Source of the DNA: Rhizobiales bacterium Ga0077525
GTDB lineage: Bacteria > Pseudomonadota > Alphaproteobacteria > Rhizobiales > Xanthobacteraceae
DNA: 64,000 bases
Direction: 5' to 3'
Assembly: GCA_001464835.1 (NCBI GenBank)
Contig: LNDS01000031.1
Coordinates: 21,840 to 85,839 of the forward strand
Shown: positions 47,777 to 58,621 of the stretch, in pieces
Layout of the letters: every line of letters begins with the position of its first letter
Numbering within the stretch: position 1 is the stretch's first letter
Notes under the pieces: model-generated
What the model saw: the letters and a program-made list of their open reading frames with translations, nothing else
Database searches by the model: none
Told to the model about the DNA's origin: nothing
Program-made: the position numbers and the translations under genes

Positions 47777-49783
47777 TCAGTACTCGCCTTTTGCATCCTT
47801 GATGAGAACGGGGGTGCTTTCGTCACTACCGGTTTCCGTGACGGTCAGTGAGGCCGGCGGCGCAATGAGCCGGTGCCGCCAGATGCCGGCCACGATGGCG
47901 ACCAGCACCAAGGGGCTGAGGGACAGCGCGACAGTGTCGTTCGGGTGGAAGAGCACCAGGCCCGAGATGGCGGCCAGCAGCAGCCTCAGGCCGATATCGA
48001 GGGCCGTGTTGGTACTGCAGCGCCCGAACATCGCGAATGCTGCGCCACAGGTACCGATCGTCATCGCGATGGTGTTGAGGATCTGCATCCAGCCCGGCGT
48101 GATGACCATTTCCGACCGGGTGAAGATGGCAAAGGTCATCAGCGTAATCGGCAGGCAGAGTTTCAAAGCTTCCCACATCGTTCGCATGAACGATGCTTCG
48201 GCAATGCGCGCGGATATCGCCGCCGTGAGCGAGGTCGGCGGCGACAGCTCGCCCCAGACCGACAGCAGGAAGATGAAGAAATGCGCCACCCACGGGTTGA
48301 TGCCGAGGGCTGTAAGCGGCGGCACGATGACGACCGCGCCAATGATGTAGGTCGCGGTCGGCGGCAGGCCGGCGCCGACCAGCCAGCCGAAGATATACGC
48401 CATCATGATCATGGCGGCGACGTGCCATGAGCCGAGATCCAGCAGCATGCCGCCCATCCGGTTGATGAAACCGGTGACCGTGAACAATCCGATCATGATG
48501 CCGAGCGTCGCCAGCAGCAGCGTCAAATACGACGTCATGTCGCCGTGCGTTTCGAGGCATAGCCGTATGTTGCCGAGCACAGTCTGGTTCGCGACCTCGG
48601 GATCCTTCAGCACATATTTGAAATAGACGAACGCAGAGAGAAGGACCGCGAACATGAAGCCGGAAGCATAAATGGCGGACAGCAGTTCGCCGGTGCCGAG
48701 ATAGCCGAGGTGGTAGATCAGGAACAGAACCGAGATGAAGAAGATGAAGGTCTTGACCCGGTCATAGAGCGGCACGGGCGGGGAGGCGATGCTGTCGGAC
48801 GGCAGCAGGCGGACGCAGAGCAGGTACACCGCCAGCGCCAGCGTGATGTAATAGACGGCGGCGAGCGAGAAGCCGCGCAGCACGACGTCCCAGTAGGGCA
48901 CGCCGAGGAATTCGGACATCAGGAACGCGCCGATGCCCATCATCGGCGGCATGATAAGGCCGCCCATGGATGCCGCGGACTCGATCGCGGCGGCGATCGC
49001 GGGCGGGACGCCGTAGCGTTTCATCAGCGGAATGGTGATGCTGCCGACGACGACCGCATTGGCCGAGCCGCTGCCGCTGATCATGCCTATCGACAGCGAG
49101 CCCATGACGGCCGTTTGCGGCACCATCTGGCGCGATCGCCCGGCCAGTTTCCGCATCACGTTGATCATGCCGCTCTGGGCGCCGAAGCCTTGCGCAGCCG
49201 CGGCGAGCAACAGGAATGCGGCGATCAAGGTGAGTGCGATCTGGCCATAGATGCCGTAGATGCCCGTCGAGAACTCGACGGTGCTGGAGGTGACGATCCG
49301 GTAGAACGACGTACCCGGATGCCAGAAGAAGTCGAGCGGGCTAAGATATCCGTAGAGAGTGTAGAAGACCAGAACGAGATTGATCCAGAACAGAACCGGA
49401 TGAGCGAGCCGCGATAATTCCATCACCAGCAGGAACACCAGAAGGCCGACGATGAAATCCTGCGTGGTGTAGGAGCCCTGCCGGTAAATCGCGATCTCTT
49501 CGAACTCGGTATGGAAGTGCCAGAAGGCGTAGCAGCAAATCGCGATATAGCCGACGACGATGATGTCGTTCACGCGCGGCGGCAGCCATTTGTAGAGGTA
49601 CGCTTCCCTGTACATGAACAGAATCTGCAGAATGAGCGCGATCGACATGACGCGCGCCACCAGTTCCTGTGGACCGCCAGAGCCCGTGTAGAAATACCAG
49701 GACAGCCAGACAAACTGGATCAGCGAGAAGACCAGGATCACGTTGGTCAGGCTGAATTGGCTCTTGATATGTTCGCTGGTCAT
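47777..49783 (-). CDS. TRAP transporter, fused 4TM/12TM permease (TAXI type)
   Basis: From ATG 49783 (MTSEHIKSQF) the protein has 668 residues and about 17-19 hydrophobic segments; an ATG at 49801 adds six residues. The small DctQ-like part is fused to the DctM-like part, as usual for TAXI systems. Signatures are GSLSIGMISGSGSANAVVVGSITIPLMKRYGVPP and AAAIESAASMGGLIMPPMMG, plus LPPTATYIIGAVVIVPPL in the second half. It imports an organic acid using a sodium gradient with the TAXI binding protein encoded upstream. Confidence 0.94.
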   Translation of the reverse strand: MTSEHIKSQFSLTNVILVFSLIQFVWLSWYFYTGSGGPQELVARVMSIALILQILFMYREAYLYKWLPPRVNDIIVVGYIAICCYAFWHFHTEFEEIAIYRQGSYTTQDFIVGLLVFLLVMELSRLAHPVLFWINLVLVFYTLYGYLSPLDFFWHPGTSFYRIVTSSTVEFSTGIYGIYGQIALTLIAAFLLLAAAAQGFGAQSGMINVMRKLAGRSRQMVPQTAVMGSLSIGMISGSGSANAVVVGSITIPLMKRYGVPPAIAAAIESAASMGGLIMPPMMGIGAFLMSEFLGVPYWDVVLRGFSLAAVYYITLALAVYLLCVRLLPSDSIASPPVPLYDRVKTFIFFISVLFLIYHLGYLGTGELLSAIYASGFMFAVLLSAFVYFKYVLKDPEVANQTVLGNIRLCLETHGDMTSYLTLLLATLGIMIGLFTVTGFINRMGGMLLDLGSWHVAAMIMMAYIFGWLVGAGLPPTATYIIGAVVIVPPLTALGINPWVAHFFIFLLSVWGELSPPTSLTAAISARIAEASFMRTMWEALKLCLPITLMTFAIFTRSEMVITPGWMQILNTIAMTIGTCGAAFAMFGRCSTNTALDIGLRLLLAAISGLVLFHPNDTVALSLSPLVLVAIVAGIWRHRLIAPPASLTVTETGSDESTPVLIKDAKGEY

Positions 49784-49912
49784 CGCGCACCGTCCCCCCA
49801 CGTCAACTCTCTCATCGTGCCCGGCAATTTCTCCGATGCCGTGGCGTCGTCGCGCCTTCTAACACCGCGCTCTCAGGCGGGCAAAGGCTTGGCGCAAATG
49901 TTTGAATAAGCG

Positions 49913-49949
49913 AGGGCGGAAGCCCGCGTTCAATGCGAACTCCCGCCCT
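49913..49949 (-). terminator. Intercistronic hairpin between TAXI binding protein and permease
   Basis: AGGGCGG (49913-49919) pairs with CCGCCCT (49943-49949). It stands between the binding-protein stop and the permease start on the same strand. A hairpin here commonly stabilises or partly terminates the upstream message so that more binding protein than permease is made; this is inference. Confidence 0.45.
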
Positions 49950-49965
49950 GCTATCTGGCGACCGA

Positions 49966-51012
49966 TCAGCTGCCGCTGGTCGAGATTTTCCACTTGTCGT
50001 TCCAGGCCTTCTGTTCCTTCAGGAACTTGGCAAGCCCGGGGTGCACCGGGATTTCCGGATTGGCGCTGATGCCCTGGACCTGCATGCCGACGAAGTCCTT
50101 TGCCATCGGCCCGAAGCCGGGTTCGGACTTGGCAATCGCAGCAGCGTTCTTGTTGAACGCCGAGACCAACTTGTACACGACGTCTTCCGGCATGTCGGCG
50201 CGAACATTGTAGGCGAATAGGATCGGCACGCCCTGGATGGCCTTTACGCCGACGTCCTTCGCAAACACCTTCGGATCGACTTCGGCGACCGAAAGACCGG
50301 CGGCTTTCAGCTTCGCCACTTCATCGGGGCACGGATTGACGATCGAGATATCCATGCGGACTTCGGTTTCCTTCCAGTACGGCACCAGCGAGGCGCCGGC
50401 AGTGGTATAGGCCACCGAGCCGGCGATCGTGCCGCCCTTGAGCGCGTCGGATTGCGTCTTGGGATCGATCTGGACGTGCTTGAAGTCGTAACCCAGCGCC
50501 TTGTACATGCGCTGGAAGTTGAGCCAGTTCATGAAGCCGGCGGGCGTGAAGAAGGTCGGCTTGCCGCTGAGATCCTTCAGGCACTTGTACTGCGATGCCT
50601 TGTCGGCCGCGACCGCCATGAAGGATTCCATCGGATAGGCGTACCAGGTGTGAACCAGTTTGCCCTTGGTGGCGGTGTAGTTCTTGAAGCCGCCGTCGCC
50701 TTCGTAAAGCTGGGTCATGCCGACGTCGGCCGTGTAGCCGATCTCGCCGGTGCCATCCATCGCTGCCTTCATCGCGGCGGTCGTGGACGGGTAGGGGTTG
50801 ACAGTGACGGTATACTCGCCGCCGAGCGCTTCTTCGGCGACTTTCGCCATCGTCGCAGCAACTTTGTAGCCATACGAGTCGATGCTGGACGTGGCCCAGC
50901 GGATCGACTTGCGTTCCTGCGCGTCCGCCTGCTGAGGCGCGGCAACGGCCAGCAGGATGGCGACGGCCGCGGTCGATGCCGCCAATGCATGAATGGGTGA
51001 TCTTGTCTTCAT
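49966..51012 (-). CDS. TAXI family TRAP transporter solute-binding protein
   Basis: From ATG 51012, behind GGAGG, the precursor has 348 residues with a signal peptide ending PQQADAQE. The mature part opens SIRWATSSIDSYGYKVAATMAKVAEEALGG and has the TAXI pattern YPSTTAAMKAAMDGTGEIGY and TRMTQ-like GMTQLYEGDG. It captures the substrate in the periplasm for the fused permease downstream. The ligand is unknown; TAXI proteins are known to bind glutamate-like and other organic acids. Confidence 0.93.
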   Translation of the reverse strand: MKTRSPIHALAASTAAVAILLAVAAPQQADAQERKSIRWATSSIDSYGYKVAATMAKVAEEALGGEYTVTVNPYPSTTAAMKAAMDGTGEIGYTADVGMTQLYEGDGGFKNYTATKGKLVHTWYAYPMESFMAVAADKASQYKCLKDLSGKPTFFTPAGFMNWLNFQRMYKALGYDFKHVQIDPKTQSDALKGGTIAGSVAYTTAGASLVPYWKETEVRMDISIVNPCPDEVAKLKAAGLSVAEVDPKVFAKDVGVKAIQGVPILFAYNVRADMPEDVVYKLVSAFNKNAAAIAKSEPGFGPMAKDFVGMQVQGISANPEIPVHPGLAKFLKEQKAWNDKWKISTSGS

Positions 51013-51629
51013 TCGGTATCCTCCGGTTGTGCGCATTTTTGTTCTTTAGACGCGGCCATTGCTGCGGCCGCGCCATCGGTGGTCGTACATCATCGCCGAC
51101 TATCTCGAAGAGACAAAGCCGAAAACTCATGCAACCGCGCGTCGAAGGATCGCGGCCTGCCAGAAATCGGCAAGACACAGAAAGAGGAGGGTAGTTTTAT
51201 TGTAAAATAGAAGTATGACGAAATATTAGATGATATTATTCGTACAGATACAGAATACTGGAACGAAGCTATATGTATATCCTGCATATAGTCTGGTGAT
51301 GCCTGTACTTAAACTAAGTAATGGGTGCCAATAACGAACCACGACACGATAAATCTGTATACCTCTCCGGTTGTTCGGCGAATGCTTTCCGTCGACACGG
51401 AGGCTGCTGTCCCGCCAGCCGCGTCCTCGTCAACGCCGCCGCCGCCACGTCCGGTAAGTGTATTGGCGCCGATGGTGTTTAATAAACATCAAGAATAAGT
51501 CGCCCGTTGCGTAGATGAACAAGCGTCCATGAAGATTGCATTGCCGTAATCTCTGTCCAAACCTTAACTTGAACCAACGGTGCGGAGTTTCATTATCAAA
51601 AGCATCAGAAATGCCTTTGGAGGAAATCC
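51013..51629. other. 617-base intergenic region with an AT-rich core and operator-like palindrome
   Basis: It separates the divergent TAXI operon and the LTXXQ gene. Bases about 51190-51360 are strikingly AT-rich compared with flanks. An inverted repeat CTATATG (51269-51275)/CATATAG (51285-51291) with a 9-base spacer looks like a dimeric regulator site. No protein frame of note is present on either strand, and no regulator gene is adjacent. Confidence 0.5.
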
Positions 51630-52226
51630 ATGCACACGACCAAGCAGACGACCAAGCGAAGCTCTTTGTTCAAGACTCTTCTCGCCGGCACCGCCGTGCT
51701 GGCGATCGCCGGCTCCACGCTCGCTTACGCGCAGCAGGGCCCCGGCGGACGCGGCGGCGAGCGCGGACCGCATGCGCGGATGACCGCTGAAGACATCACC
51801 GCCTATGGCGACGCCCGCATCGCTGCCGTTCGCGCCGGCCTCAAGCTGACGCCCGAGCAGGAAAAGAACTGGCCGGCGTTCGAAGCGGCGCTCCGCGATA
51901 GAGCCAAGCAGCGTTCCGAGCGCTTAACCGCGCGCGCCAGCGCCGACAGACCGGCCGACCCGATCGAACGCCTGAACTTGCGCGCTGACAGGATGACGGA
52001 GCAGGGCGCGGCGCTGAAGAAACTCGCCGACGCGGCCGGCCCGCTCTACAAGAGCCTCGACGACGGCCAGAAGAAGCGCCTGATGGTGCTGGCCAGGCTC
52101 GGCGGCCCTGAGGGCCAGGGCATGCGCGGTCATCGCGGCGGCCCCGGCGGCAAGCATCACGGCGGCCCGCGTCACGAGCGCGGCCCGAAGGGTCCGGATG
52201 GCGGCCCCGCCGGGCGTCCGCAGTAG
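51630..52226 (+). CDS. LTXXQ-motif (Spy/CpxP-like) periplasmic protein
   Basis: A 198-residue secreted protein; the signal peptide ends AGSTLAYAQ. The central helical region contains LKLTPEQEKNWPAFEAAL, with the LTxxQ motif, and a second helix pair further on (LKKLADAAGPLYKSLDDGQKKRL). The tail of about 45 residues is Gly/His/Arg/Pro-rich (HRGGPGGKHHGGPRHERGP), suggesting metal binding. Relatives such as Spy and CpxP are envelope chaperones or stress sensors. A strong ribosome site (TGGAGGAAA) precedes the ATG. Confidence 0.85.
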   Translation: MHTTKQTTKRSSLFKTLLAGTAVLAIAGSTLAYAQQGPGGRGGERGPHARMTAEDITAYGDARIAAVRAGLKLTPEQEKNWPAFEAALRDRAKQRSERLTARASADRPADPIERLNLRADRMTEQGAALKKLADAAGPLYKSLDDGQKKRLMVLARLGGPEGQGMRGHRGGPGGKHHGGPRHERGPKGPDGGPAGRPQ

Positions 52227-52287
52227 CCGCAGCGCACGAGTAGTGGGGCAGGCGAGGCGGGCTTAACGACGCCTCGCTGTGGCCTCA

Positions 52288-52326
52288 AAAAGCCGTCGGG
52301 AACAACCCGGCGGCTTTGTTTTTGGG
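52288..52326 (+). terminator. Terminator after the LTXXQ gene
   Basis: A 12-bp stem (52289-52300 with 52306-52317, one G-T pair), loop AACAA, then G and five or more T. Confidence 0.85.
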
Positions 52327-52440
52327 CCTGAAATTCGTGCCTGTATAAATATTTCCCGCCGCGGCTGCGCGGCTGGACAGGGCGGAAAGCCTTTGCTAGA
52401 GGACGCACGCCTTGCGGTACTCCCCGCAAACAGGCAATCC

Positions 52441-52516
<76 letters not shown>

Positions 52517-52549
52517 TTTTTCCGGACATCACCTGACGATCCTGGACGC

Positions 52550-52873
52550 TCACCGCCCCTGATAGGACGGCGTGCGCACCACGAGGCCGTCGAGGTCTTC
52601 CGTCACCTTGATCTGGCACGATAGCCGCGAATTCGGCCGCACATCGAAGGCGGCGTCGAGTTCGGTTTCTTCCTGTTCCGACGGCGCGCCGGTTTTCTCC
52701 AGCCAGGCCTCATCGACATAGACATGACAAGTCGCGCAGGTGCAGCCGCCGCCGCATTCGGCGACGATACTGGGAACGTCATTCCGCAGCGCGGTTTCCA
52801 TCACGGTTGAGCCGAGTTCAGCCTCGACGGTGTGAACGGTGCCGTCGTGCTCGATATACGTGACTTTCGGCAT
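52550..52873 (-). CDS. 2Fe-2S ferredoxin, adrenodoxin/FdxB type
   Basis: From ATG 52873 the protein has 107 residues. The cluster ligands are C40, C46, C49 and C86 in the vertebrate/ISC-type spacing C-x5-C-x2-C...C ([13 protein letters not shown], then RLSCQI). C44 is an extra cysteine inside the loop. It lies 5 bases after the ferredoxin reductase gene and in one operon with boxR. Relatives deliver electrons to P450 or other oxygenases and to Fe-S assembly. Here BoxB is a candidate acceptor; see findings. Confidence 0.94.
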   Translation of the reverse strand: MPKVTYIEHDGTVHTVEAELGSTVMETALRNDVPSIVAECGGGCTCATCHVYVDEAWLEKTGAPSEQEETELDAAFDVRPNSRLSCQIKVTEDLDGLVVRTPSYQGR

Positions 52874-52878
52874 TGTGT

Positions 52879-54827
<1,949 letters not shown>

Positions 54828-54842
54828 GGCTCCTGCCTAACA

Positions 54843-54856
54843 TGCACTATAATGCG
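54843..54856. promoter_or_regulatory. BoxR operator-like site next to boxR
   Basis: TGCA (54843-54846), six bases, TGCG (54853-54856). It lies 16-29 bases upstream of the boxR ATG, so binding here would give autorepression. It matches the TGCA-N6-TGCA pattern known for BzdR, with the last base changed. Confidence 0.55.
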
Positions 54857-54895
54857 AAACAAGGGTCCGCTCGCTCAGTTTGTCGAAAAACGCCG

Positions 54896-54924
54896 TTGTG
54901 GTGGCGTCGCCGCGGTGTTATTAT
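54896..54924 (+). promoter_or_regulatory. Probable boxC promoter
   Basis: TTGTGG (54896-54901), 17 bp, TATTAT (54919-54924). Transcription would start near 54931, inside the perfect operator. Confidence 0.55.
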
Positions 54925-54926
54925 CA

Positions 54927-54940
54927 TGCAAAATAATGCA
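54927..54940. promoter_or_regulatory. BoxR operator-like site at the boxC start point
   Basis: TGCA (54927-54930), AAATAA, TGCA (54937-54940): a perfect TGCA-N6-TGCA, extended by flanking CA and TG into a longer palindrome. It covers the expected transcription start of boxC, a position suited to repression. It is exactly 84 bp, eight helical turns, from the other site. Confidence 0.65.
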
Positions 54941-54975
54941 TGGCCATCGTGGCCGCCGGGAAGCGTTCCAGTCAC

Positions 54976-56631
54976 ATGAAGCCTATCGATTTCCAGACGG
55001 ACCCATCCAAATATCGCCACTGGCGCATCGAGCGCGATGGCGACGTCGCTTATCTCATCATGGATGTCGATCAGGCCGGCGGGCTCGATGAAGGCTACGA
55101 ACTCAAGTTGAACTCTTACGACCTCGGTGTCGATATCGAACTGAACGACGCGGTGCAGCGTCTGCGCTTCGAGTATCCCGGTGTCGGCGCGGTGGTCATC
55201 AAGTCCGGCAAGGACAATGTGTTCTGCGCCGGCGCCAATATCCGCATGCTGGGCAAAGCCACACATGGTCACAAGGTGAACTTCTGCAAGTTCACCAACG
55301 AGACACGGCTGGCCATCGAGGACGCGACCGAGAATTCGAAACAGACCTATATCTGCGCCATCAACGGCAATGCCGCCGGCGGCGGCTACGAGCTGGCGCT
55401 GGCCGCCGATCACATCATGCTGGTCGATGACCGCCGCTCCGCCGTGGCTTTGCCGGAAACGCCATTGCTGGCGGTGCTGCCGGGCACCGGCGGGCTGACG
55501 CGGGTCACCGACAAAAGGAAAGTGCGGCGCGACCGGGCCGACGTGTTTTGCTCGATCGAGGAAGGCATCCGCGGCGCCAGGGCCAAAGAATGGCGGCTGG
55601 TCGATGAAATCGTGCCGAACTCCAAATGGACCGAGACCGTTTCGAAACGTGCGCACGAAATCGCCGCGCGTTCCGATCGCCCGAAGGACGCCAACGGCAT
55701 TACCTTCAATCCGCTGGCGCGCAAGATCGACGGCGACCGGATTTCCTATTCGCATGTGGACGTCGACATCGATCGCGCCCGTGGGCTTGTCTCGATTACG
55801 GTGCGCGGGCCCTCAGCGCCGGAGCCGGCTTCGCTCGAGGCCGCGCATGCGCTCGGCGACCAGTTCTGGCCGCTCGCGGTGGCGCGCGAACTGGAAGACG
55901 CCATCCTGCACCTGCGCGCTAATGAGCCGTCCATCGGCGTCGTGCTGTTGCGCACCGAAGGCAATGCGCTCGCGGTGCTCGATTACGATGCGTTTCTCAG
56001 CCAGTACGACAGCGACTGGCTGATGCGCGAAATCCGCCATTATCTTAAGCGCACGCTCAAGCGCATCGACACCACGCCAAAGAGCTTCATTGCCCTGATC
56101 GAGCCCGGTTCGTGCTTTGCCGGCACGCTCGCCGAGTTGGCCTTCGCCGCCGACCGCTCCTATATGCTGATCGGCACGCGCGACGGCGACAATCGCAAGC
56201 CGGCGGCGATCACGCTCGGCCATGTCAATTTCGGCCTGTACCCGATGGGCAACGGTCTTAGCCGGTTGCAGACCCGGTTTCTTGGCGAACCGGACTCGAT
56301 CAAGATCGCGCAAAGCAAATCCGGCGTGGCGCTCGAGGCGGAACAGGCCGACCAGCTTGGCCTCATCACGCAGGCCTATGAAACCTTCGATTGGGACGAC
56401 GAGTTACGCGTGATGCTGGAAGGCCGTGCCTCATTCTCGCCGGACGCCATGACCGGCATGGAAGCCAACCTGCGCTTCGCCGGCCCCGAGACGATGGAAA
56501 CCAAGATTTTCGGACGGTTAACCGCCTGGCAGAACTGGATCTTCCAGCGGCCGAACGCCATCGGCGAACAAGGCGCGCTCAAGCTGTACGGCTCGGGCGT
56601 GTCGCCGACCTACAATAAGGAAAGGGTGTAG
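54976..56631 (+). CDS. boxC: Benzoyl-CoA-dihydrodiol lyase (2,3-epoxybenzoyl-CoA dihydrolase)
   Basis: BoxC opens the 2,3-epoxide ring of benzoyl-CoA and releases formate in the aerobic hybrid benzoate pathway. From ATG 54976 the protein has 551 residues, the usual BoxC length; GTG/ATG further upstream lies within the operator region. The crotonase-like parts include AVVIKSGKDNVFCAGANIRML, CAINGNAAGGGYELALAADHIML and ALPETPLLAVLPGTGGLTRV. The second half has EPGSCFAGTLAELAFAADR. boxB follows after 2 bases. Confidence 0.96.
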   Translation: MKPIDFQTDPSKYRHWRIERDGDVAYLIMDVDQAGGLDEGYELKLNSYDLGVDIELNDAVQRLRFEYPGVGAVVIKSGKDNVFCAGANIRMLGKATHGHKVNFCKFTNETRLAIEDATENSKQTYICAINGNAAGGGYELALAADHIMLVDDRRSAVALPETPLLAVLPGTGGLTRVTDKRKVRRDRADVFCSIEEGIRGARAKEWRLVDEIVPNSKWTETVSKRAHEIAARSDRPKDANGITFNPLARKIDGDRISYSHVDVDIDRARGLVSITVRGPSAPEPASLEAAHALGDQFWPLAVARELEDAILHLRANEPSIGVVLLRTEGNALAVLDYDAFLSQYDSDWLMREIRHYLKRTLKRIDTTPKSFIALIEPGSCFAGTLAELAFAADRSYMLIGTRDGDNRKPAAITLGHVNFGLYPMGNGLSRLQTRFLGEPDSIKIAQSKSGVALEAEQADQLGLITQAYETFDWDDELRVMLEGRASFSPDAMTGMEANLRFAGPETMETKIFGRLTAWQNWIFQRPNAIGEQGALKLYGSGVSPTYNKERV

Positions 56632-56633
56632 CC

Positions 56634-58076
56634 ATGAACATCGCCGCGGTCGATTACGACGGCCTGATCCCGAACAATGTCGGTCTCGGACAGGATGTCC
56701 GCGTCAAGCACGCGCTGGAGAAATGGCATCCCGGTTATATCAGCTGGTGGAACGACATGGGGCCGGAAGGCTTTCAGGAGTCGCTGGTCTATCTGCGCAC
56801 CGCGGTCAGCGTCGATCCGAAAGGCTGGGCGAAGTTCGATTACGTTCGCATGCCGGAATATCGTTGGGGCGTGCTGCTGGCGCCGGCGGTGCCGGACCGC
56901 AAGATTCCTTTCGGCCGCCACAAGGGCGAGCCGGCCTGGCAGGAAGTGCCGGGCGAATACCGCGCGCTGCTGCGCCGCCTGATCGTCATCCAGGGCGATA
57001 CCGAGCCAGCCTCGGTCGAGCAGCAGCGTCATCTCGGCAAGACCGCGCCGTCGCTTTACGACCTGCGCAACCTGTTTCAGGTCAATGTGGAAGAGGGCCG
57101 CCATCTCTGGGCGATGGTCTATCTGCTGCAAAAATATTTCGGCGCCGACGGCCGCGAGGAGGCCGAAGCGCTGCTGCAACGCCGCTCCGGCGATGCCGAC
57201 ACGCCGCGCATGCTGGGCGCCTTCAACGAGAAGACGCCGGATTGGCTGTCGTTCTTCATGTTCACGTTTTTCACTGACCGCGACGGAAAGATGCAGCTCG
57301 AGGCCTTGGCGCAGTCCGGCTTCGATCCGCTGTCGCGGACCTGCCGCTTCATGCTGACCGAAGAAGCGCACCACATGTTCGTCGGCGAGACCGGCGTCAC
57401 CCGCATCATCCAGAAGACCTGCGAGGCGATGAAGGAAGCCGGCATCAGCGATCCTTACGACATCGCGGCGATCCGCAAGCTCGGCGTCATCGACCTGCCG
57501 ACCATCCAGAAGAAAGCCAATTTGCATTTCTCGCTGACGCTCGATCTGTTCGGCAATGAGATTTCGACCAATGCGGCGAATGCCTTCCATTCCGGCATCA
57601 AGGGCCGCTTCCGCGAAGACCGGCTCAAGGACGATCACCTGCTGGAGAGCGACACCTATCCGGTGCTACGCCTCGTCGATGGCAAGATCGAGAACGTCGA
57701 TGCGCCGGCTTTGTCGGCGCTCAACATGCGGCTGCGTGACGATTATGTCGTCGATTGCAATGTCGGCGTCGGCCGCTGGAACAAGGTGATCGAAGGCTTC
57801 GGCATTCCGTTCCAGATCAAATTGCCGAGCGTCGCCTTTCATCGGCACATCGGGGAGTTTCAGAGCGTCAAGGCGGATGTCGATGGCAACCAACTCACCG
57901 AAGCGCAGTGGGCCGAGCGTCAGGGCGACTTCCTGCCGTCGGACAGCGATCGGGAATTCATCGAGAGCCTGATGCAGCCGGAAACCGAAGTCGGCAAATT
58001 CGCCAGTTGGATCGCACCGCCGAAAGTCGGCATCGATAACAAGCCAGGCGATTTCGAGTATGTGAAGATCGCCTAG
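56634..58076 (+). CDS. boxB: Benzoyl-CoA 2,3-epoxidase, oxygenase subunit BoxB
   Basis: BoxB is the di-iron monooxygenase that epoxidises benzoyl-CoA with O2 and electrons from a reductase. The 480-residue protein carries the di-iron ligand motifs VEEGRH (E154, H157) and LTEEAHH (E243-H247), and the characteristic DWLSFFMFTFFTDRDGKMQ. Its electron donor in known systems is BoxA, which is absent here. It is two bases downstream of boxC and ends the operon before an intergenic repeat. Confidence 0.96.
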   Translation: MNIAAVDYDGLIPNNVGLGQDVRVKHALEKWHPGYISWWNDMGPEGFQESLVYLRTAVSVDPKGWAKFDYVRMPEYRWGVLLAPAVPDRKIPFGRHKGEPAWQEVPGEYRALLRRLIVIQGDTEPASVEQQRHLGKTAPSLYDLRNLFQVNVEEGRHLWAMVYLLQKYFGADGREEAEALLQRRSGDADTPRMLGAFNEKTPDWLSFFMFTFFTDRDGKMQLEALAQSGFDPLSRTCRFMLTEEAHHMFVGETGVTRIIQKTCEAMKEAGISDPYDIAAIRKLGVIDLPTIQKKANLHFSLTLDLFGNEISTNAANAFHSGIKGRFREDRLKDDHLLESDTYPVLRLVDGKIENVDAPALSALNMRLRDDYVVDCNVGVGRWNKVIEGFGIPFQIKLPSVAFHRHIGEFQSVKADVDGNQLTEAQWAERQGDFLPSDSDREFIESLMQPETEVGKFASWIAPPKVGIDNKPGDFEYVKIA

Positions 58077-58080
58077 AATC

Positions 58081-58183
58081 TGTCATTCCGGGACGGCCGT
58101 TTGGCCGGACCCGGAATCCATAACCCCGGTTAGTGATTATGGATTCCGGGTTCGCCTCGCTTCGCTCGCGCCCCGGAATGACG
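58081..58183. repeat. Palindromic intergenic repeat element
   Basis: Outer arms TGTCATTCCGGG (58081-58092) and CCCCGGAATGACG (58171-58183); inner arms CCCGGAATCCATAA (58110-58123) and TTATGGATTCCGGG (58137-58150). It lies between convergent boxB and the thioesterase gene and may act as a terminator for both. It starts with the same TGTCAT as the element at 23915. Confidence 0.75.
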
Positions 58184-58184
58184 A

Positions 58185-58604
58185 TTACCCAAGCTTCGCA
58201 ATCACGTCTGCCGGAATGGCGACGCCCTTGATCCTGTCCGGATTAGCCGGGTCCTTGGCCGCCCAGACGCGCGTCTCGTTGCCTTCGACATGCAGTTCGC
58301 CGCCGACCGAGAGCCGGTGCTCGATCTGAAAACTGCTGCGGCCGAACTTCGCCGCCCGCGAGGCGATGTCGATCGTGTCGCCGAACTTCACGGCTTTGAG
58401 AAAATTGGCGCCGACATCGACCAGTGGAATGGTGATGCCGTAGATCGCATTAAGCTCACGCGCCTTGACGCCGAGGGCCTTTTCGAACAGTTCCCATGTG
58501 CTGGCGTCGAAAAATTCGAAAAAGCGCGGATTGAACACGATACCGGCCGGGTCGCAGTCGCCCCAAACGATGGTCAATTCTCGGCGCAGAATGATTGGCG
58601 GCAC
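58185..58604 (-). CDS. Hot-dog acyl-CoA thioesterase, 4-hydroxybenzoyl-CoA thioesterase type
   Basis: GTG at 58604, with AGGA about 9 bases upstream, gives 139 residues, the family length; the longer frame from 58688 would overlap the preceding gene. The active-site motif is TIVWGDCDPAGIVFNPRFFEFF, with the catalytic Asp in GDCDPAG. Family members hydrolyse hydroxybenzoyl-CoA, benzoyl-CoA or short acyl-CoAs. Next to boxCB, a role in releasing CoA from benzoyl-CoA or a dead-end product is plausible but unproven. Confidence 0.88.
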   Translation of the reverse strand: MPPIILRRELTIVWGDCDPAGIVFNPRFFEFFDASTWELFEKALGVKARELNAIYGITIPLVDVGANFLKAVKFGDTIDIASRAAKFGRSSFQIEHRLSVGGELHVEGNETRVWAAKDPANPDRIKGVAIPADVIAKLG

Positions 58605-58621
58605 GCGCGTTTTCCTGAAAT

